Shown here in pieces: positions 10,816 through 20,691 of a stretch of DNA of 64,000 nt. Position numbers and translations under genes: made by a program. Below the pieces are notes generated by a model. It did not search any database and had not been told where the DNA came from. It saw nothing but the letters and a program-made list of their open reading frames with translations. Positions within the stretch are counted from its first letter, which is position 1, and every line of letters begins with the position of its first letter. Source of the DNA: Phoronis australis (lineage: Eukaryota > Phoronida > Phoronidae); the NCBI GenBank assembly GCA_002633005.1, contig NMRA01000152.1:702707-766706 (forward strand). Reading direction: 5' to 3'.

Positions 10816-11393
10816 CTGTGTAAAAGTTAGATCGCATAAAGTGACTGAGAAACCAAAATGGCACCAACTGTACATGCCAAAAATACTCAGACAAACTGAC
10901 CCGGAATTCCCTGTCTTGGTGGCTGAGCAAAAACAAAAATCAAGGCTGAATACAAAGCGGATTCACCAACAGTGTAGCAGTAGTGACCAGTTGTTGCCAG
11001 TAAGTACATGGAAACCATATTTTGTCTGATTTCTTTTGGCATGCACTGTATGTGAACCGTCGAGGCAAGACACTAGACAATATCTGTTACTGAAAATAAA
11101 CTGGTGATAAAAATAAACGACTAAAAGATGTTTCCCAGTGGCTTTCATGAACAGATACATGACCAGATTCAAATAACCAACAATACTTTTTGATGGTAAA
11201 CCTGGTATAATTGATTAAAAACTTCAAAATTAAACTATACCAAGTTTACCGTCAATAAGTATTTTTATTTCTACTTATATCTATTTCTGGTAACAGCTTG
11301 CCACAATTTTACCAACAATAACTAACCATATCCATCCACTAAGCAAACTCTCAAAGAGCCACTTAAAAACATTACACTTTAAAATTAACCTAC

Positions 11394-11547
11394 CCTTGCA
11401 GACTCAAGTTTCCTTGAAACCAAAGATCGCTGTGGCTTTTGCTTCGGACTCCCAGACAAGGCAGATGCTTTCTGGGAAGGCAGCAGGGTTGGTTTTCGTG
11501 ATCTAGGATGAAGTGAAGGAACATTGCCAGGAAGTAAGCGAATACGA
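11394..11547 (-). CDS. candidate linker exon, SWIM-type gene
   Basis: Bounded on the minus strand by TTTTGCAG and by GCAAGG|GTAGGT. The frame that avoids a hydrophobic reading gives a Ser/Pro/Lys-rich linker (SRKPTLLPSQKASALSGSPK), but that frame does not follow the phase of the preceding exon. The call rests mainly on splice-site context. Confidence 0.25.
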
Positions 11548-12058
11548 CTGCAAAACATAAGTCACATTCAAGTAGTAACAAGAAACAAATACCCGAGTTT
11601 TAAAAGCTGAACTGAGCCTGCGGTATAATCAACCAGGATCATGTAGACAAAAGCATGTTTTGCAAGACGCAAGGGTTCAATATGCCTCCTTTATTTGCAT
11701 TTCAGTCCTGTAACAAAGTGTACTGGATGATAAGAACCATCTCAGAAAAAAGCGCATTGATTTTCTTACCACTCACAACAGGCATCACATTACTATCCTC
11801 AATACACTATTACCTGTTACAACCACGATTCCAACAAAACTACAATAGGCCCCCCCTATACATTTCAATAAGGCAGATCGGTTCATCTCGGGTACTGGAT
11901 TACCAGTGTGAGATTTCGTGAGACTTCAGTTCAGCGTGCTTTGTGAATAGTCCAGCAGTGAAAAAGTCTTCATAAATAACAGCAAATTACTCCTGTGAAT
12001 ATGCCCGCAAGGTGTTGTGTACCTTTATGTGTTAAAAAATATTTGTGTTTTGGTATAC

Positions 12059-12352
12059 CTGAACAGACGGACATCAATGTAAACTTCAATTTTACCTTTA
12101 CTCTGTTCAGTATTATTTGTTCTGTTATTGGCCTTTCAGTATAGAAGTGGTCAAGTGCAGCAACTTGTAAGTCTGCCTTTTCATACTGGTATCTGGCAGT
12201 CACATCATGTCCTGTCAAGGCACAGTAGTTTAGAACAGCTGAGCAGCAATTCTCAAATCTTCCTGGTTGCATACGAAACTCAACTGGACGAGGAGGATCA
12301 GTAAGTCCAGAGTTTTTGATGCCTTGTAGATTTTCAGCCTTAATAGGTGACC
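12059..12352 (-). CDS. exon downstream of the SWIM finger
   Basis: Minus-strand acceptor TTTTTTCAG and donor CTGTTCAG|GTATAC bound an open exon of 294 nt. It reads SPIKAENLQGIKNSGLTDP, RPVEFRMQPGRFENC, then YCALTGHDVTARYQYEKAD, with no stops. Its entry phase fits the CTDNL frame of the preceding exon. Function unknown; the position after a SWIM finger matches the linker region of YqaJ-type proteins. Confidence 0.5.
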
Positions 12353-12572
12353 CTGAAAAACAGCACAGGTTACATTAACATATCAGAAGTAGAGTGATCA
12401 AAAAGGAGACGGCAAAACTGTTGCAACCTGGGCGATCACAACTTTTGTAGGTTGTTACTTCATCTTGATCAAAAGTTGCACAACATTCTTTTAATCAATT
12501 TCACCAGCATTATCACACAAATATCAATCTTCATAAAAGTAAGTACAATGTTTGCACACTTATGAAAAATAC

Positions 12573-12760
12573 CTGTATACTTCTTTGATGGTTGGTGGAA
12601 AGTTTGGAGATTATCTGTGCATCCTGTGTTGATGCTTTCCTGTCTTCTTTAATGACAACAAACCAAACAGCAATGCTTTCACATGCTTGCACGTGCTGAA
12701 CGGACCTTTGTCGGCAGGACATTGGGTATTCTGAAGTGCACCGTTGAGACTCAGTTTAAC
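12573..12760 (-). CDS. SWIM zinc-finger exon (frameshifted)
   Basis: After the acceptor TCTCTGCAG the frame gives VKLSLNGALQNTQCPADKGP, then STCKHVKALLFGLLSL: a SWIM-type CxxxH finger core with the CKH and ALL(F) signature. A frameshift follows near 12650, and the downstream half (INTGCTDNLQTFHQPSKK) is in another frame up to the donor ACAG|GTATTT. Confidence 0.55.
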
Positions 12761-13022
12761 CTGCAGAGAGTAGCTAAGCTGGAAAAGAAATTATGCACAA
12801 ATGCACAACTACAGAACCATACCAGATTACACTAGTCAACAACAAGAAAGGTGTTGGTAACACAGCAAGTAATCAATGTAGTTCGAAATTTGAATTCAAA
12901 TGGCATACATTTTATTGCTATAAATGAAAAGGTGAAAACCTTATAAGCCTAGAACAAGAATTTAATTATTGTGATTGTCAGCTCAATGTAGTAACTTACA
13001 GATTTTTTCATAGCCGCCTTAC

Positions 13023-13318
13023 AAATGCCACTCAAACACAGCATCTGCAACTTCAACAAAGCTCCAAGCCTCCACTCGACTGGACTCCAAAAGCAGCTTT
13101 CCTTTTTTTAGGGACTGGCTGTTATCACTTCCAAGCCACAGTGTTATGTAACCGATGACATTTGGCTCCGTAATTCCAGGTAAATGGCCAAGATTTTCTA
13201 CAGTCACTTGTCGGAACCGGAGGTTGGACAACACCACTTCTTCCTGAATAGTTAATGTATTGCCGAAATTGTCATTGCGATCATACGCCTCCAACCTAAA
13301 AGCCATAGTTGATGTTTC
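13023..13318 (-). CDS. exon upstream of the SWIM finger
   Basis: Minus-strand acceptor TAGCTTCAG and donor CATTT|GTAAGG bound a 296-nt open exon (MAFRLEAYDRNDNFGNTLTI, VIGYITLWLGSDNSQSLKKG). It ends in phase 2, which does not fit the start of the SWIM exon directly, so an exon or some bases are missing between them. No domain is recognised in this segment alone. Confidence 0.4.
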
Positions 13319-13789
13319 CTGAAGCTAAGTCAATGCTTGTTCTCAAACTGTAAATGTGCAAGGGTTATAAAATCACCTGCAGATTATCATTTAATAAGTA
13401 GTGTTTAAAATATGATAAGCAAAAGTATGTGTCGATAAAACGACAGCCACCTTACTACAGTCCTTATGAAAAAGAAAGTGAGAATACTACTTGATTTCCA
13501 TGAAATTCCATTTAGATCCTTACTAAATCATCCATTATAGTCAGAAATGCCAGTGAGAACCCAGTGGAAATTGAACAGCTGTGGCAACTTTTTTGTCTTT
13601 CTTGTATCATCTGAATCTTCGTAATTTATTGGCCAAATATGAGTTCTTCAACTTCACTTAGTTTTGACTTTTGGTGAGTCGAGTCTCCTTGCTATCAAGC
13701 CTAATCTCAGTTAAGGGATTCGAATAGCTCAGAAGTCATAAAATCCACTTAACATGAAGATAATTAATTAAAAGTGACCAGCAAAATTG

Positions 13790-14102
13790 TTTGTTAAAGC
13801 TATGGTCACAACCCGCCGTGCGTGTTTATTGTTCGTACGTTTTCTGCGGACGCCACGGGCACCACGTTTTTCTGAAAACGTGAGTAGGGAGTGGCAAGCG
13901 CAGGGAGGACGTACGTCAACGCACGTTACCCGTAAGGTGTAAGTGCATGACACGTACGGCACGCCTGGCCGTGGGCGGCAGCTTTCAGCATACGTTGCGC
14001 ACGTGGTAAGTGAGTTGTGCGTGCGTGTATCGTGCTTACCACGTACAATCTCCGTGCGATTGCCACGTTGTCGTACGGAGGCCGTACGTACACATGCAGC
14101 TG
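13790..14102. repeat. CpG-rich CACGT/CGTACG-dense block, cut by a single N
   Basis: About 310 bp, far richer in CpG and in CACG, CGTACG and ACGTAC words than the AT-rich neighbours, ending abruptly at the ambiguous base 14103. Open frames on both strands here are by-products of its composition. It may be a truncated repeat whose other end is lost at the N. Confidence 0.45.
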
Positions 14103-14105
14103 NCA

Positions 14106-14528
14106 CTGTCCCCAAATTCATGAACAACAACTTGTTTATTTTTCCAAGTGAGTTTAGACAATTCATCTATTTGACTTTTATACTGACTGAAAGCTAAATT
14201 TAAATTAGTGCAAGAGTCCAGTGCTTTAAAACAAGCAAATATTTTAGTGTTTTCTCTGGAATTAGGATTTTTAGTGAAGATTTGAAAGTTAAGTTTGAAA
14301 CTACATCTACCTTTATCTCCTTATTTAATCTAAATTTCATCCTGTCGCATGCCATATTTCCAATATAAAAGGCAATGATAATTGTATCGATTCAAATAAA
14401 TTCCTATCAACTCAGATAAATGTGTTCAAAATACAAAATTGCTGATTTTATAATCACGCCATTTACACTGTTGGGATGCTATGTCCAGAACCTCAAAATC
14501 TGTTTTTGCATGCGATACTCCTCATCAC
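14106..14528 (-). pseudogene. transposase fragment, copy 1
   Basis: Near-identical to 17056-17484. On the minus strand its right-hand end encodes QIDELSKLTWKNKQVVVHEF followed by GD, cut off by the N at 14103. In the intact arrangement at 17.0 kb the same segment continues into FGDRDYMTKVNGIAGASG. It is one of several displaced copies of the same transposase. Confidence 0.6.
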
Positions 14529-14639
14529 CCCGCTCAGAATTTTATCTCTCCTCTCACACTTTTTTCAGCCTCTTCAGCAGTAGTTGTATTCAGCATCTGC
14601 TTGATTTTTGTTATTTGGCTCCAGGTAATGTTGGCATAT

Positions 14640-15000
14640 GATTGTACAGCAAGTCCAAATTTTGCAGAAATTTTCTTTGACTGCTCACTGTTCATCATGT
14701 CATGCCAATTGGTGTTTCTATTTGAAGTTTGCCTTCTGGGGACAAATCAAACGGGTCTTTCTTTTTGCACCATTTGATGCATTTCTCCACAAGCTTTTTT
14801 AATTTCGTCCCCACCAAACAATTTTCAAAGATTTCTTGAACACCTTTTCTACAGTTGTGAGCCAGGACTTAGAGGGCTTGTATTGTTTAGCTGGAGGCCT
14901 TACTGCCACCAAGACTCCTTCTTCCACGCCTTTAACCAATTCCGACAAAGTAAAACCGTCTAAAATGCAACGACAATAAGTATATTTAGACACACTATTC
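14640..15000 (-). pseudogene. uncharacterised minus-strand transposon coding remnant
   Basis: Two overlapping minus-strand frames remain (QYKPSKSWLTTVEKVFKKSL, and LVEKCIKWCKKKDPFDLSPE). They sit between clearer transposase relics and are basic and helical, but no domain can be named. Confidence 0.3.
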
Positions 15001-15061
15001 TAAACCTGCAAGGCTTCAAGTGCTCTATAACAAATCATATCTGAAAAAATGAATTGCTGCT

Positions 15062-15180
15062 CTTGTAACAAGTCTTGTCATGTATCCTGGGTAAACTTTT
15101 CAAGTCCTCTTCATTGACGCTTTTTTCTATTCGCCTCAGTCTGTGAATGAAGCATTTGTATTGTTTAGGTTTTTTCTTTT
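15062..15180. repeat. 119-bp direct repeat, copy 1 (partner at 15821-15940)
   Basis: CTTGTAACAAGTCTTGTCATGTA... through GAATGAAGCATTTGTA recurs at 15821-15940 with about ten differences. On the minus strand it encodes a PGYMTRLVTRG-like piece of the transposase, so it marks a partial internal duplication. Confidence 0.75.
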
Positions 15181-15310
15181 GGCACTGTAAAAATCACGGA
15201 GGGGATGTGTGTTTTGATGTCATTTTGTGACAGTGCAGTTTGTGGTGCGCTGGAGTTCATGCAACCGTGACTTGTTTGTCCTGAAGACAAGTGGTGTTCT
15301 TGATGTATCG

Positions 15311-15760
15311 TTATAGACAGGAATTAGCACTGTTTTCAGGCACGGTTAGTCCTGATGCCTCTGCCAGCTTCACCGTGGATTTCCCTTGTCCCAGGGTTCT
15401 TGAATGAATGGCTGAATGACACAGCCCGGTGAAGTTTCGTGTATATCTTGTTGTTTTTGGTGCATACGCGTAAACAGCTGCATTCAAACTTTCGCTGATG
15501 TTTGTGTTGAACGGGCATTGCATATCTCTTAGCTGTTTCAGGTCGAAGTACGAATTGATTTTTGTTTGAACTGTTTTCAAGTCCCTTTCGCTCAGTTCTA
15601 GATGCCAATCTTATGGCAAATGGCTGTTCTTGTAGTTGCTATGGTGTGCAATGCACACAAACAACAGCTCGCGACATCGCTAGTGTTGTCCCGAAAAACA
15701 GCGAGTAACATTGTCCACGGCAACAGCTCCAACTTTCAAAAAATCCTTTCTTTTGATTCC
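15311..15760 (-). pseudogene. Mutator-like/Kolobok-type transposase C-terminal fragment
   Basis: The best minus-strand frame (15311-15580) reads SYFDLKQLRDMQCPFNTNIS, then SESLNAAVYAYAPKTTRYTR. NxxxxESLNxxxxxxAPKT is the pattern I associate with metazoan Mutator-like transposase domains. Upstream pieces in the same frame continue to about 15760 (KDFLKVGAVAVDNVTRCFSG, CRELLFVCIAHHSNYKN) but with in-frame stops, so this is a pseudogene. DNA-transposon transposases cut and paste the element; this copy cannot. Confidence 0.55.
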
Positions 15761-15820
15761 TCTTTTTAGGTTCATGAGTTCCTTTCACACTCTGGCTCAT
15801 ACAGTAGACGAAAGTTTCCT

Positions 15821-15940
15821 CTTGTAACAAGTCTTGTCATGTAACCTGGGCAAACTTTTCAAGTCCGCTTCATTAACGCTTTTTTCCATTGGCCTCAGTC
15901 TGTGAATGAAGCATTTGTAGTGTTTAGTTTTTCTTTTGAC
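15821..15940. repeat. 119-bp direct repeat, copy 2
   Basis: Partner of 15062-15180. The block spacing of 759 bp brackets the Mutator-like fragment. Confidence 0.75.
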
Positions 15941-16318
15941 GTGGGTGCCTTTGCTTCTTGGCTACTTGCATCGGTTGTACAATCACGCATAAAAGCTTCA
16001 CTCCTGAACTGTAGAAATAAATAGGTATACATACTGCAAGAAACATACCAAGGTATCAATGTAATAAACACCATATCATTGGACTTTCTGTGTTTACAAG
16101 ATTAGAGCAAATGCAGAAATTCGTAGTCATAAGTTAAATGTTGAAAGCTAATTCAACAGTCTGTGGCATCAAACATAATTACACCATTTCCAATATCATT
16201 TTTCATATAATGGAAGTATCAGGCAATCTGTTATCATGCAACAAAAATATTGTCTTGTCCCTCTGGTTTAAATGAAATCACTTAGTTTTCATGTGTCAAA
16301 TGAGTATTATAGAGCATG

Positions 16319-17484
16319 CTTTCCCCCACATTTACTAACTGTGCTCAAGAGAACACTTCACTATAGAGCATCGCCCAATGCAGTTCCAATCTCTTATACT
16401 TTTATTTACTATCCAAACAGACGTTTGCATTCTCCTTCGAACTGTTCAGGTAGTCTCTGCTGAATATGCCATTTTCGAGTGTTTTTCATCGCTAACGGTG
16501 CTAAAGAGATCAACCTCGCCATCCTGTAATTCCTCAACTCTTTCTCCAGGTTACTAATTTCTCTCCTTAAGTATAATATTTTCAGGCATTCAACATGCAA
16601 GTTGTATAGAGTGCCTTCTGTTGCTTTCTCCACGTTAGTCATGCCCCCTTGTGGTGTACCCACGTAAAAACTTTATTACCTAACCAACCCTGGGTTACAA
16701 CATATATATACACAACACCTATGCTAACTCTTGGTGAATATCATGGCAAGACATGGTGCTTTATTATTACTCCTAACACGATGTGTAATCATGGAATACA
16801 TTATACATGCAAAGAGGTCATTTAAAGATGAGTTCATACACTACATCTGGATATTATGGACTTTGCTTTGATTTCTCACCCCCAGACTCTAACAAAAAAC
16901 ATTCAAAATCATGTTTCAGTTGCTCAATTGATCGACTATAAGCATTACCTCTTGGTCACAATTTAATTTGTTAACTGTGTCCATCAGGCAACCGAAGGAA
17001 ACAATGGTATGTTCCACTGGCACCTGCAATTCCATTAACTTTTGTCATATAATCCCTGTCCCCAAATTCATGAACAACAACTTGTTTATTTTTCCAAGTG
17101 AGTTTAGACAATTCATCAATTTGAGTTTTATACTGACTGAAAGCTAAATTTAAATTAGTGCAAGATTCCAGTGCTTTAAAACAAGCAAAGTTTTTAGTGT
17201 TTTCTCTGGAATTAGGATTTTTAGTGTTACAGATTTGAAAGTTAAGTTTGAAACTACATCTACCTTCATCACCTCTTATTTAATCTAAATTTCATCCTGT
17301 CGCATGCCATATTTCCAATATAAAAGGCAATGATAATTGTATTGATTCAAATAGATTCCTATCCACTCAGATAAACGTGTTCAAAATACAAAAATTGCTG
17401 ATTTTATAATCACGCCATTTACACTGTTGGGATGCTATGTCCAGAACCTCAAAATCTGTTTTTGCATGCGATATTCCTCATCAC
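16319..17484 (-). pseudogene. transposase remnant, most complete copy
   Basis: On the minus strand, 16980-17130 encodes KLTWKNKQVVVHEFGDRDYM followed by TKVNGIAGASGTYHCFLRL. The GDxDYxxKVxGxxGASGTYxCFL block is a recurrent central motif of a metazoan large-transposon transposase family. Further left, 16409-16663 gives a coiled-coil-like piece (YLRREISNLEKELRNYRMAR). Stops interrupt the reading between the blocks. Segment 17056-17484 is repeated at 14106-14528, and 16319-17066 at 17936-18692, so this copy contains the junction that the other two lack. Confidence 0.6.
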
Positions 17485-17579
17485 ATCATTTCTAACATTG
17501 TCACAATCTTAAACATTGAAGTTTACTGCAAATTTTGTGCAAGCACTTTTTCACCTATTCCTGAGAACACTTTTCACCA

Positions 17580-17745
17580 ATAAAGTTTCCTGCAACTTTC
17601 CCGCAAACACTTTTTCACCTATAAAGTTTCCTGCATCTTTCTCGCAAACACTTTTTCATCAATAAAGTTTCCTGCAACTTTCCCGCAAACACTTTTTCAC
17701 TAATAAAGTTTCCTGCAACTTTCCCGCAAACTTTTTTTTCAATCA
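17580..17745. repeat. 41-bp minisatellite, four units
   Basis: ATAAAGTTTCCTGCA begins at 17580, 17621, 17662 and 17703, an exact 41-bp period with few substitutions; a weaker unit precedes at about 17540. Since 41 is not a multiple of three, the 124-codon minus-strand frame across it is not a real repeat protein. Confidence 0.9.
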
Positions 17746-17749
17746 CCAA

Positions 17750-17930
17750 CTTTGCGGTAACATTCCTGCAAACTTCAGTGTTTGCAGCAAGGTTGCGGCA
17801 ATGTGTGCGGCTGAGTTGCGGGTAGCGGCAAACTCCTGCAAACTTTGCAGCTGGTTTGCTGCAAACAAAATTGTTTGCCGCAAGCTTGCGGCATGGTTGC
17901 TTCAAGCTTGCGGCAAACATGGTCTTTTGG
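17750..17930. repeat. cluster of direct and inverted GCGGCAAAC/GTTTGCCGC words
   Basis: Words such as TGCGGCAA, GCGGCAAAC, GTTTGCCGC and AAGCTTGCGGCA recur in both orientations over 180 bp, immediately next to the minisatellite. The region can fold into several hairpins. It does not look coding. Confidence 0.6.
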
Positions 17931-17935
17931 TATGG

Positions 17936-18692
17936 GTTCCTCCCACATTTGCTAACTGTGCTCAAGAGAACACCTCCACTATAGAGCATCGCCCCTATGC
18001 AATTCCAATCTCCTGGAACCCAGTCACTGAAGCAAGTGTTGTGAAGTCACTATACTTTTATTTAGTATCCAAACAGACGTTTGCATTCTCCTTCCAACTG
18101 TTCAGGTAGTCTTTGCTGAATATGCCATTTTCTAGTGTTATTTGTGGCTAGCAGTCCTCGTCATCATCGTCTAATTCCTCAACTCCTTCAGGTTACTAAT
18201 TTCTCTCCTTAAGTATTTTGAGACATTCAACATGCAAGTTGTATAGACTGCCATCTGTTTCTTTCCCCATGTTAGTCATGACCCCTTGTGGTGTACCCAC
18301 GCAATAACTTCATTACCTATTACCTAACCAACGCTGGATTACAACATAAATACACAACACCTATGCTAACTCTATGAATATCATGGCGTTCTATTTCAAG
18401 CAAGTCATGGTGGTAATGATTATTACTCCTAAAATTACGTGTAAATATGGAATAAAATACATGCACAGAGGTCATTCAAAAATGAGTTCATACACTACAT
18501 TAGGATATTATGGGCTTTGCTTTGATTAATCACCCCCCACTCTAACAAAAACCATTCGTAATCATGTTTCAGTCACCCAATTGATCGACTATGTCGTAAT
18601 TTGATTTGTCAGTCAACCAAAGGAAACAATGGTATGTTCCACTGGCACCTGTGATTCCATTAACTTTTGTCAGATAATCACTGTCCCCAAAT
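17936..18692. repeat. segmental copy of 16319-17066
   Basis: From CCACATTTGCTAACTGTGCTCAAG to TCACTGTCCCCAAAT, the sequence follows 16319-17066 with scattered substitutions and indels. It stops matching exactly at CTGTCCCCAAAT, the same place where the copy at 14106 begins, so that point is a shared breakpoint. Confidence 0.8.
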
Positions 18693-18808
18693 CCACTGAA
18701 GAGCTTCTTGCCCCCATACAATATGGAGACAACAAGTTTTGGACAGGTTTTACACGTTCTGTGCCACCAAGTGGCCATTTTTGTACTAATAAATACCCCC
18801 TGAAGCAT
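18569..18808 (-). pseudogene. transposase fragment, copy 3
   Basis: The 79-codon minus-strand frame reads TWWHRTCKTCPKLVVSILYG, then FSGFGDSDYLTKVNGITGAS and GTYHCFLWLTDKS. It shares the GDxDYxTKVNGxxGASGTYHCFL block with the copy at 17.0 kb but has a different upstream sequence. Confidence 0.55.
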
Positions 18809-18909
18809 ACCGTTTGCAGTGCAATTGTGGTTGCAGTTCGACTTCTGTTGATGATGTTTATCAGAAATTTGGTTCTGTAAATCTTGGAGATATATTTTTC
18901 CATGTTTTA

Positions 18910-20180
18910 AAATTACTGTTTGCTTGAGGCGTATTTACTAGCTGTCTTAGGAAAGTGCTGTCAACAGCCCTTCAATGAAACAAAGGGGATGTATCAGGCC
19001 ATATAGACCTTGGTAGAACAATGTTGTGACATTGTTTTTCCTCAGTCTGTTTGACCAGATATCACACTTTGGGATGGGGGGGGGGAGTTATTGCATATTT
19101 GTCTAATATTGTCATTGTGATCAACCAGTCTAGTGCTGACCCTGATTGTAATCTGTCTTGGCCCATCATGCCATACTGTGACTATATTGTAAACTGTTAT
19201 TCTGATCAGCTGTGGTCAAGTTTGATTTCGTGTGACTATTGCAAAATGTCGTTGTGAACCAACCACTAGTTGTGTTGACATTGCAATTGCATTGTTTGGT
19301 GAACATTTGTCTTTGTCTTTGTCATGTTTATGTTGAAATAAAAAATAAACTTGAAGGCAGTTTTTCTTTTCTGAAATTCTCTGTCTCTGTTTTGTCATGG
19401 GTAGCATTTAGTTCTTACATGAACAGAAATGAAGTTTATGAGATAGAAGCAAAGTTTGCAAGAGTAGAATTGTTGTTTATTCTTATAGAAATTCAGTTGA
19501 CAAGAAGATTGCCTTTCCTGAGGTCATACGAGTTTGATGTGTTCATGGGAGAGGCTTGTTTTAAATAAGTGTTTAACTACATCTTGGGTGCGTGTATTCC
19601 GTGAATGCTGATTCCCTACACTACCTGGTACGGTGCTACATCAGACATTGCACTAAAACAAAGATATAGATATGCAACAGAGGGATGGTCTACCATGACT
19701 TAAACGGTTACTCGAATACCTTGTCCATAATGATATTTGTTCAGGGCACTGTGAGCATTCTTCTTCAGCGTTCCCGGCCATGTTGCTTAGTGAGTCAGGT
19801 CTTTTGGGCGAAGTCTGCAGTTCGCGGCAATGATGCCGTCGGGCCCCACAGTTTTACCTTTGAGTTCCACCGGACTGGGCCATGTCTGGCACCTTAGGGT
19901 ATCGAACGTTGGGCAGCTCTGCAGTAAATGGTCAGAGCATGAGAGTGAGACTTCTTTGCTCTGCTTCAAAGGGCTGTGACGTCACTGTCGTTCCACACCC
20001 ACACATGTACATAATTCACAAACCCTGTAAACGGGTGGTCAAGTGAAGCACCGTGATATATGTGCTCTGAATACCAAAATAATACAAGGACACTGCAAGA
20101 ACATGAATTCGGGTTTCTAATTCACCGTTAACGGAGAGCTTTACCCCAGAAAGGAAATACAATGTTAAAGGAGGAAGAGG
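18910..20180. other. no supported gene
   Basis: Contains a run of ten G at 19075-19084 and an AATAAAAAATAAA motif near 19339-19351 that could be a polyadenylation site of an unidentified transcript. The 109-codon plus frame at 19239-19568 has no domain. Confidence 0.35.
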
Positions 20181-20184
20181 AGGA

Positions 20185-20285
20185 GGCAGTGTGGCCTGGT
20201 GTGATACGCACCCGCTTGCTTTACTCGAGGTCATGGGTTCGAGTCTCGCTGGGACACACTGCTAGACCCTTGAGTCTGGTTTCTA
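20185..20285 (+). mobile_element. tRNA-derived SINE head
   Basis: An A-box-like TGGCCTGGTGTG at about 20192 and a good B box GGTTCGAGTCT at 20236-20246 are spaced as in an RNA polymerase III promoter. No full tRNA cloverleaf is present. The following ACACTGCTAGACCCTTGAG...GGTTTCTAG recurs at about 37620-37660 (CACTGCTAAACCCTTGAG), which supports a dispersed SINE family. Confidence 0.5.
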
Positions 20286-20291
20286 GCGTGC

Positions 20292-20430
20292 GTTCAGTAG
20301 ACGCTAGGACCTACGATAGGACCTAGCTAAAACCTAGTCAAAGTCACGTGATTTCATTTGAAAAACACGGCAATATCTCACGTAATCTCGCTAAGTCTTG
20401 GTTTTTAGCGAGGTCCTAGCGTTACTGAAC
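20292..20430. mobile_element. TIR MITE family 1, copy 1
   Basis: The ends GTTCAGTAGACGCTAGGACCT and AGGTCCTAGCGTTACTGAAC are inverted repeats differing by two inserted bases. The interior, including AAAGTCACGTGAT and CACGGCAATATCTCACGTAATCTCG, matches 50598-50725. Flanking GCGTGC and GGGAGGC are conserved in both copies, so the true termini may lie several bases further out. Non-coding. Confidence 0.85.
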
Positions 20431-20691
20431 GGGAGGCAGGGTTTAGGCGATTCAACAGTGGATGCGGCCTGCAGCAGGCCCATACAGAGATGACGGCAAT
20501 ACGTGGGCGCATAAAAATCAATTGACAGGAAAGCTTTTGATTGAATTGCAATACACGTGGTCATTGTAAAGTTTCATATATATTGTTGTTATTATTTTGT
20601 AAAGTTTGATGTTGATATCATTAATTGTAAAGTTTGATTATAATATTGTTAAATGCGCAATTTTTATTGACTCGCTATGAATAAAGACTCT

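Larger units (their letters stand above)
10697..13318 (-). pseudogene. SWIM zinc-finger protein gene, multi-exon, decayed, probably transposon-borne
   Basis: Several minus-strand exons with splice consensus sit in order: 13023-13318, 12573-12760, 12059-12352, then candidates at 11394-11547 and 10697-10815. The exon at 12573-12760 holds the SWIM signature, C-P-A...TCKHVKALLFGLL, followed in a shifted frame by GCTDNLQTFHQPSKKYTG, which runs in phase into DPPRPVEFRMQPGRF in the next exon. SWIM fingers (CxCx(n)CxH) bind DNA or protein; SWIM plus a downstream DPRP-type linker is familiar from YqaJ-nuclease proteins of marine invertebrates, but no YqaJ core was found here. The frameshift inside the SWIM exon and one non-matching phase argue for decay. 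Confidence 0.5.

Noticed and set aside
17580-17745. CRISPR-like array (regular 41-bp spacing)
   Set aside because: The whole unit repeats without unique spacers, there are no cas genes, and the genome is metazoan.
17615-17989. 124-codon minus-strand frame with repeated KVAGNF/CRKLAAN-like segments
   Set aside because: It spans a 41-bp minisatellite whose period is not a multiple of three and a palindrome cluster; the apparent protein repeats come from the DNA repeats.
19239-19568. 109-codon plus-strand frame next to AATAAA motifs
   Set aside because: The polyadenylation-like motif lies inside the frame, and no homologous domain is visible.
20185-20285. tRNA gene
   Set aside because: Has RNA polymerase III box-like motifs but no foldable acceptor stem and anticodon arm; a SINE head fits better.
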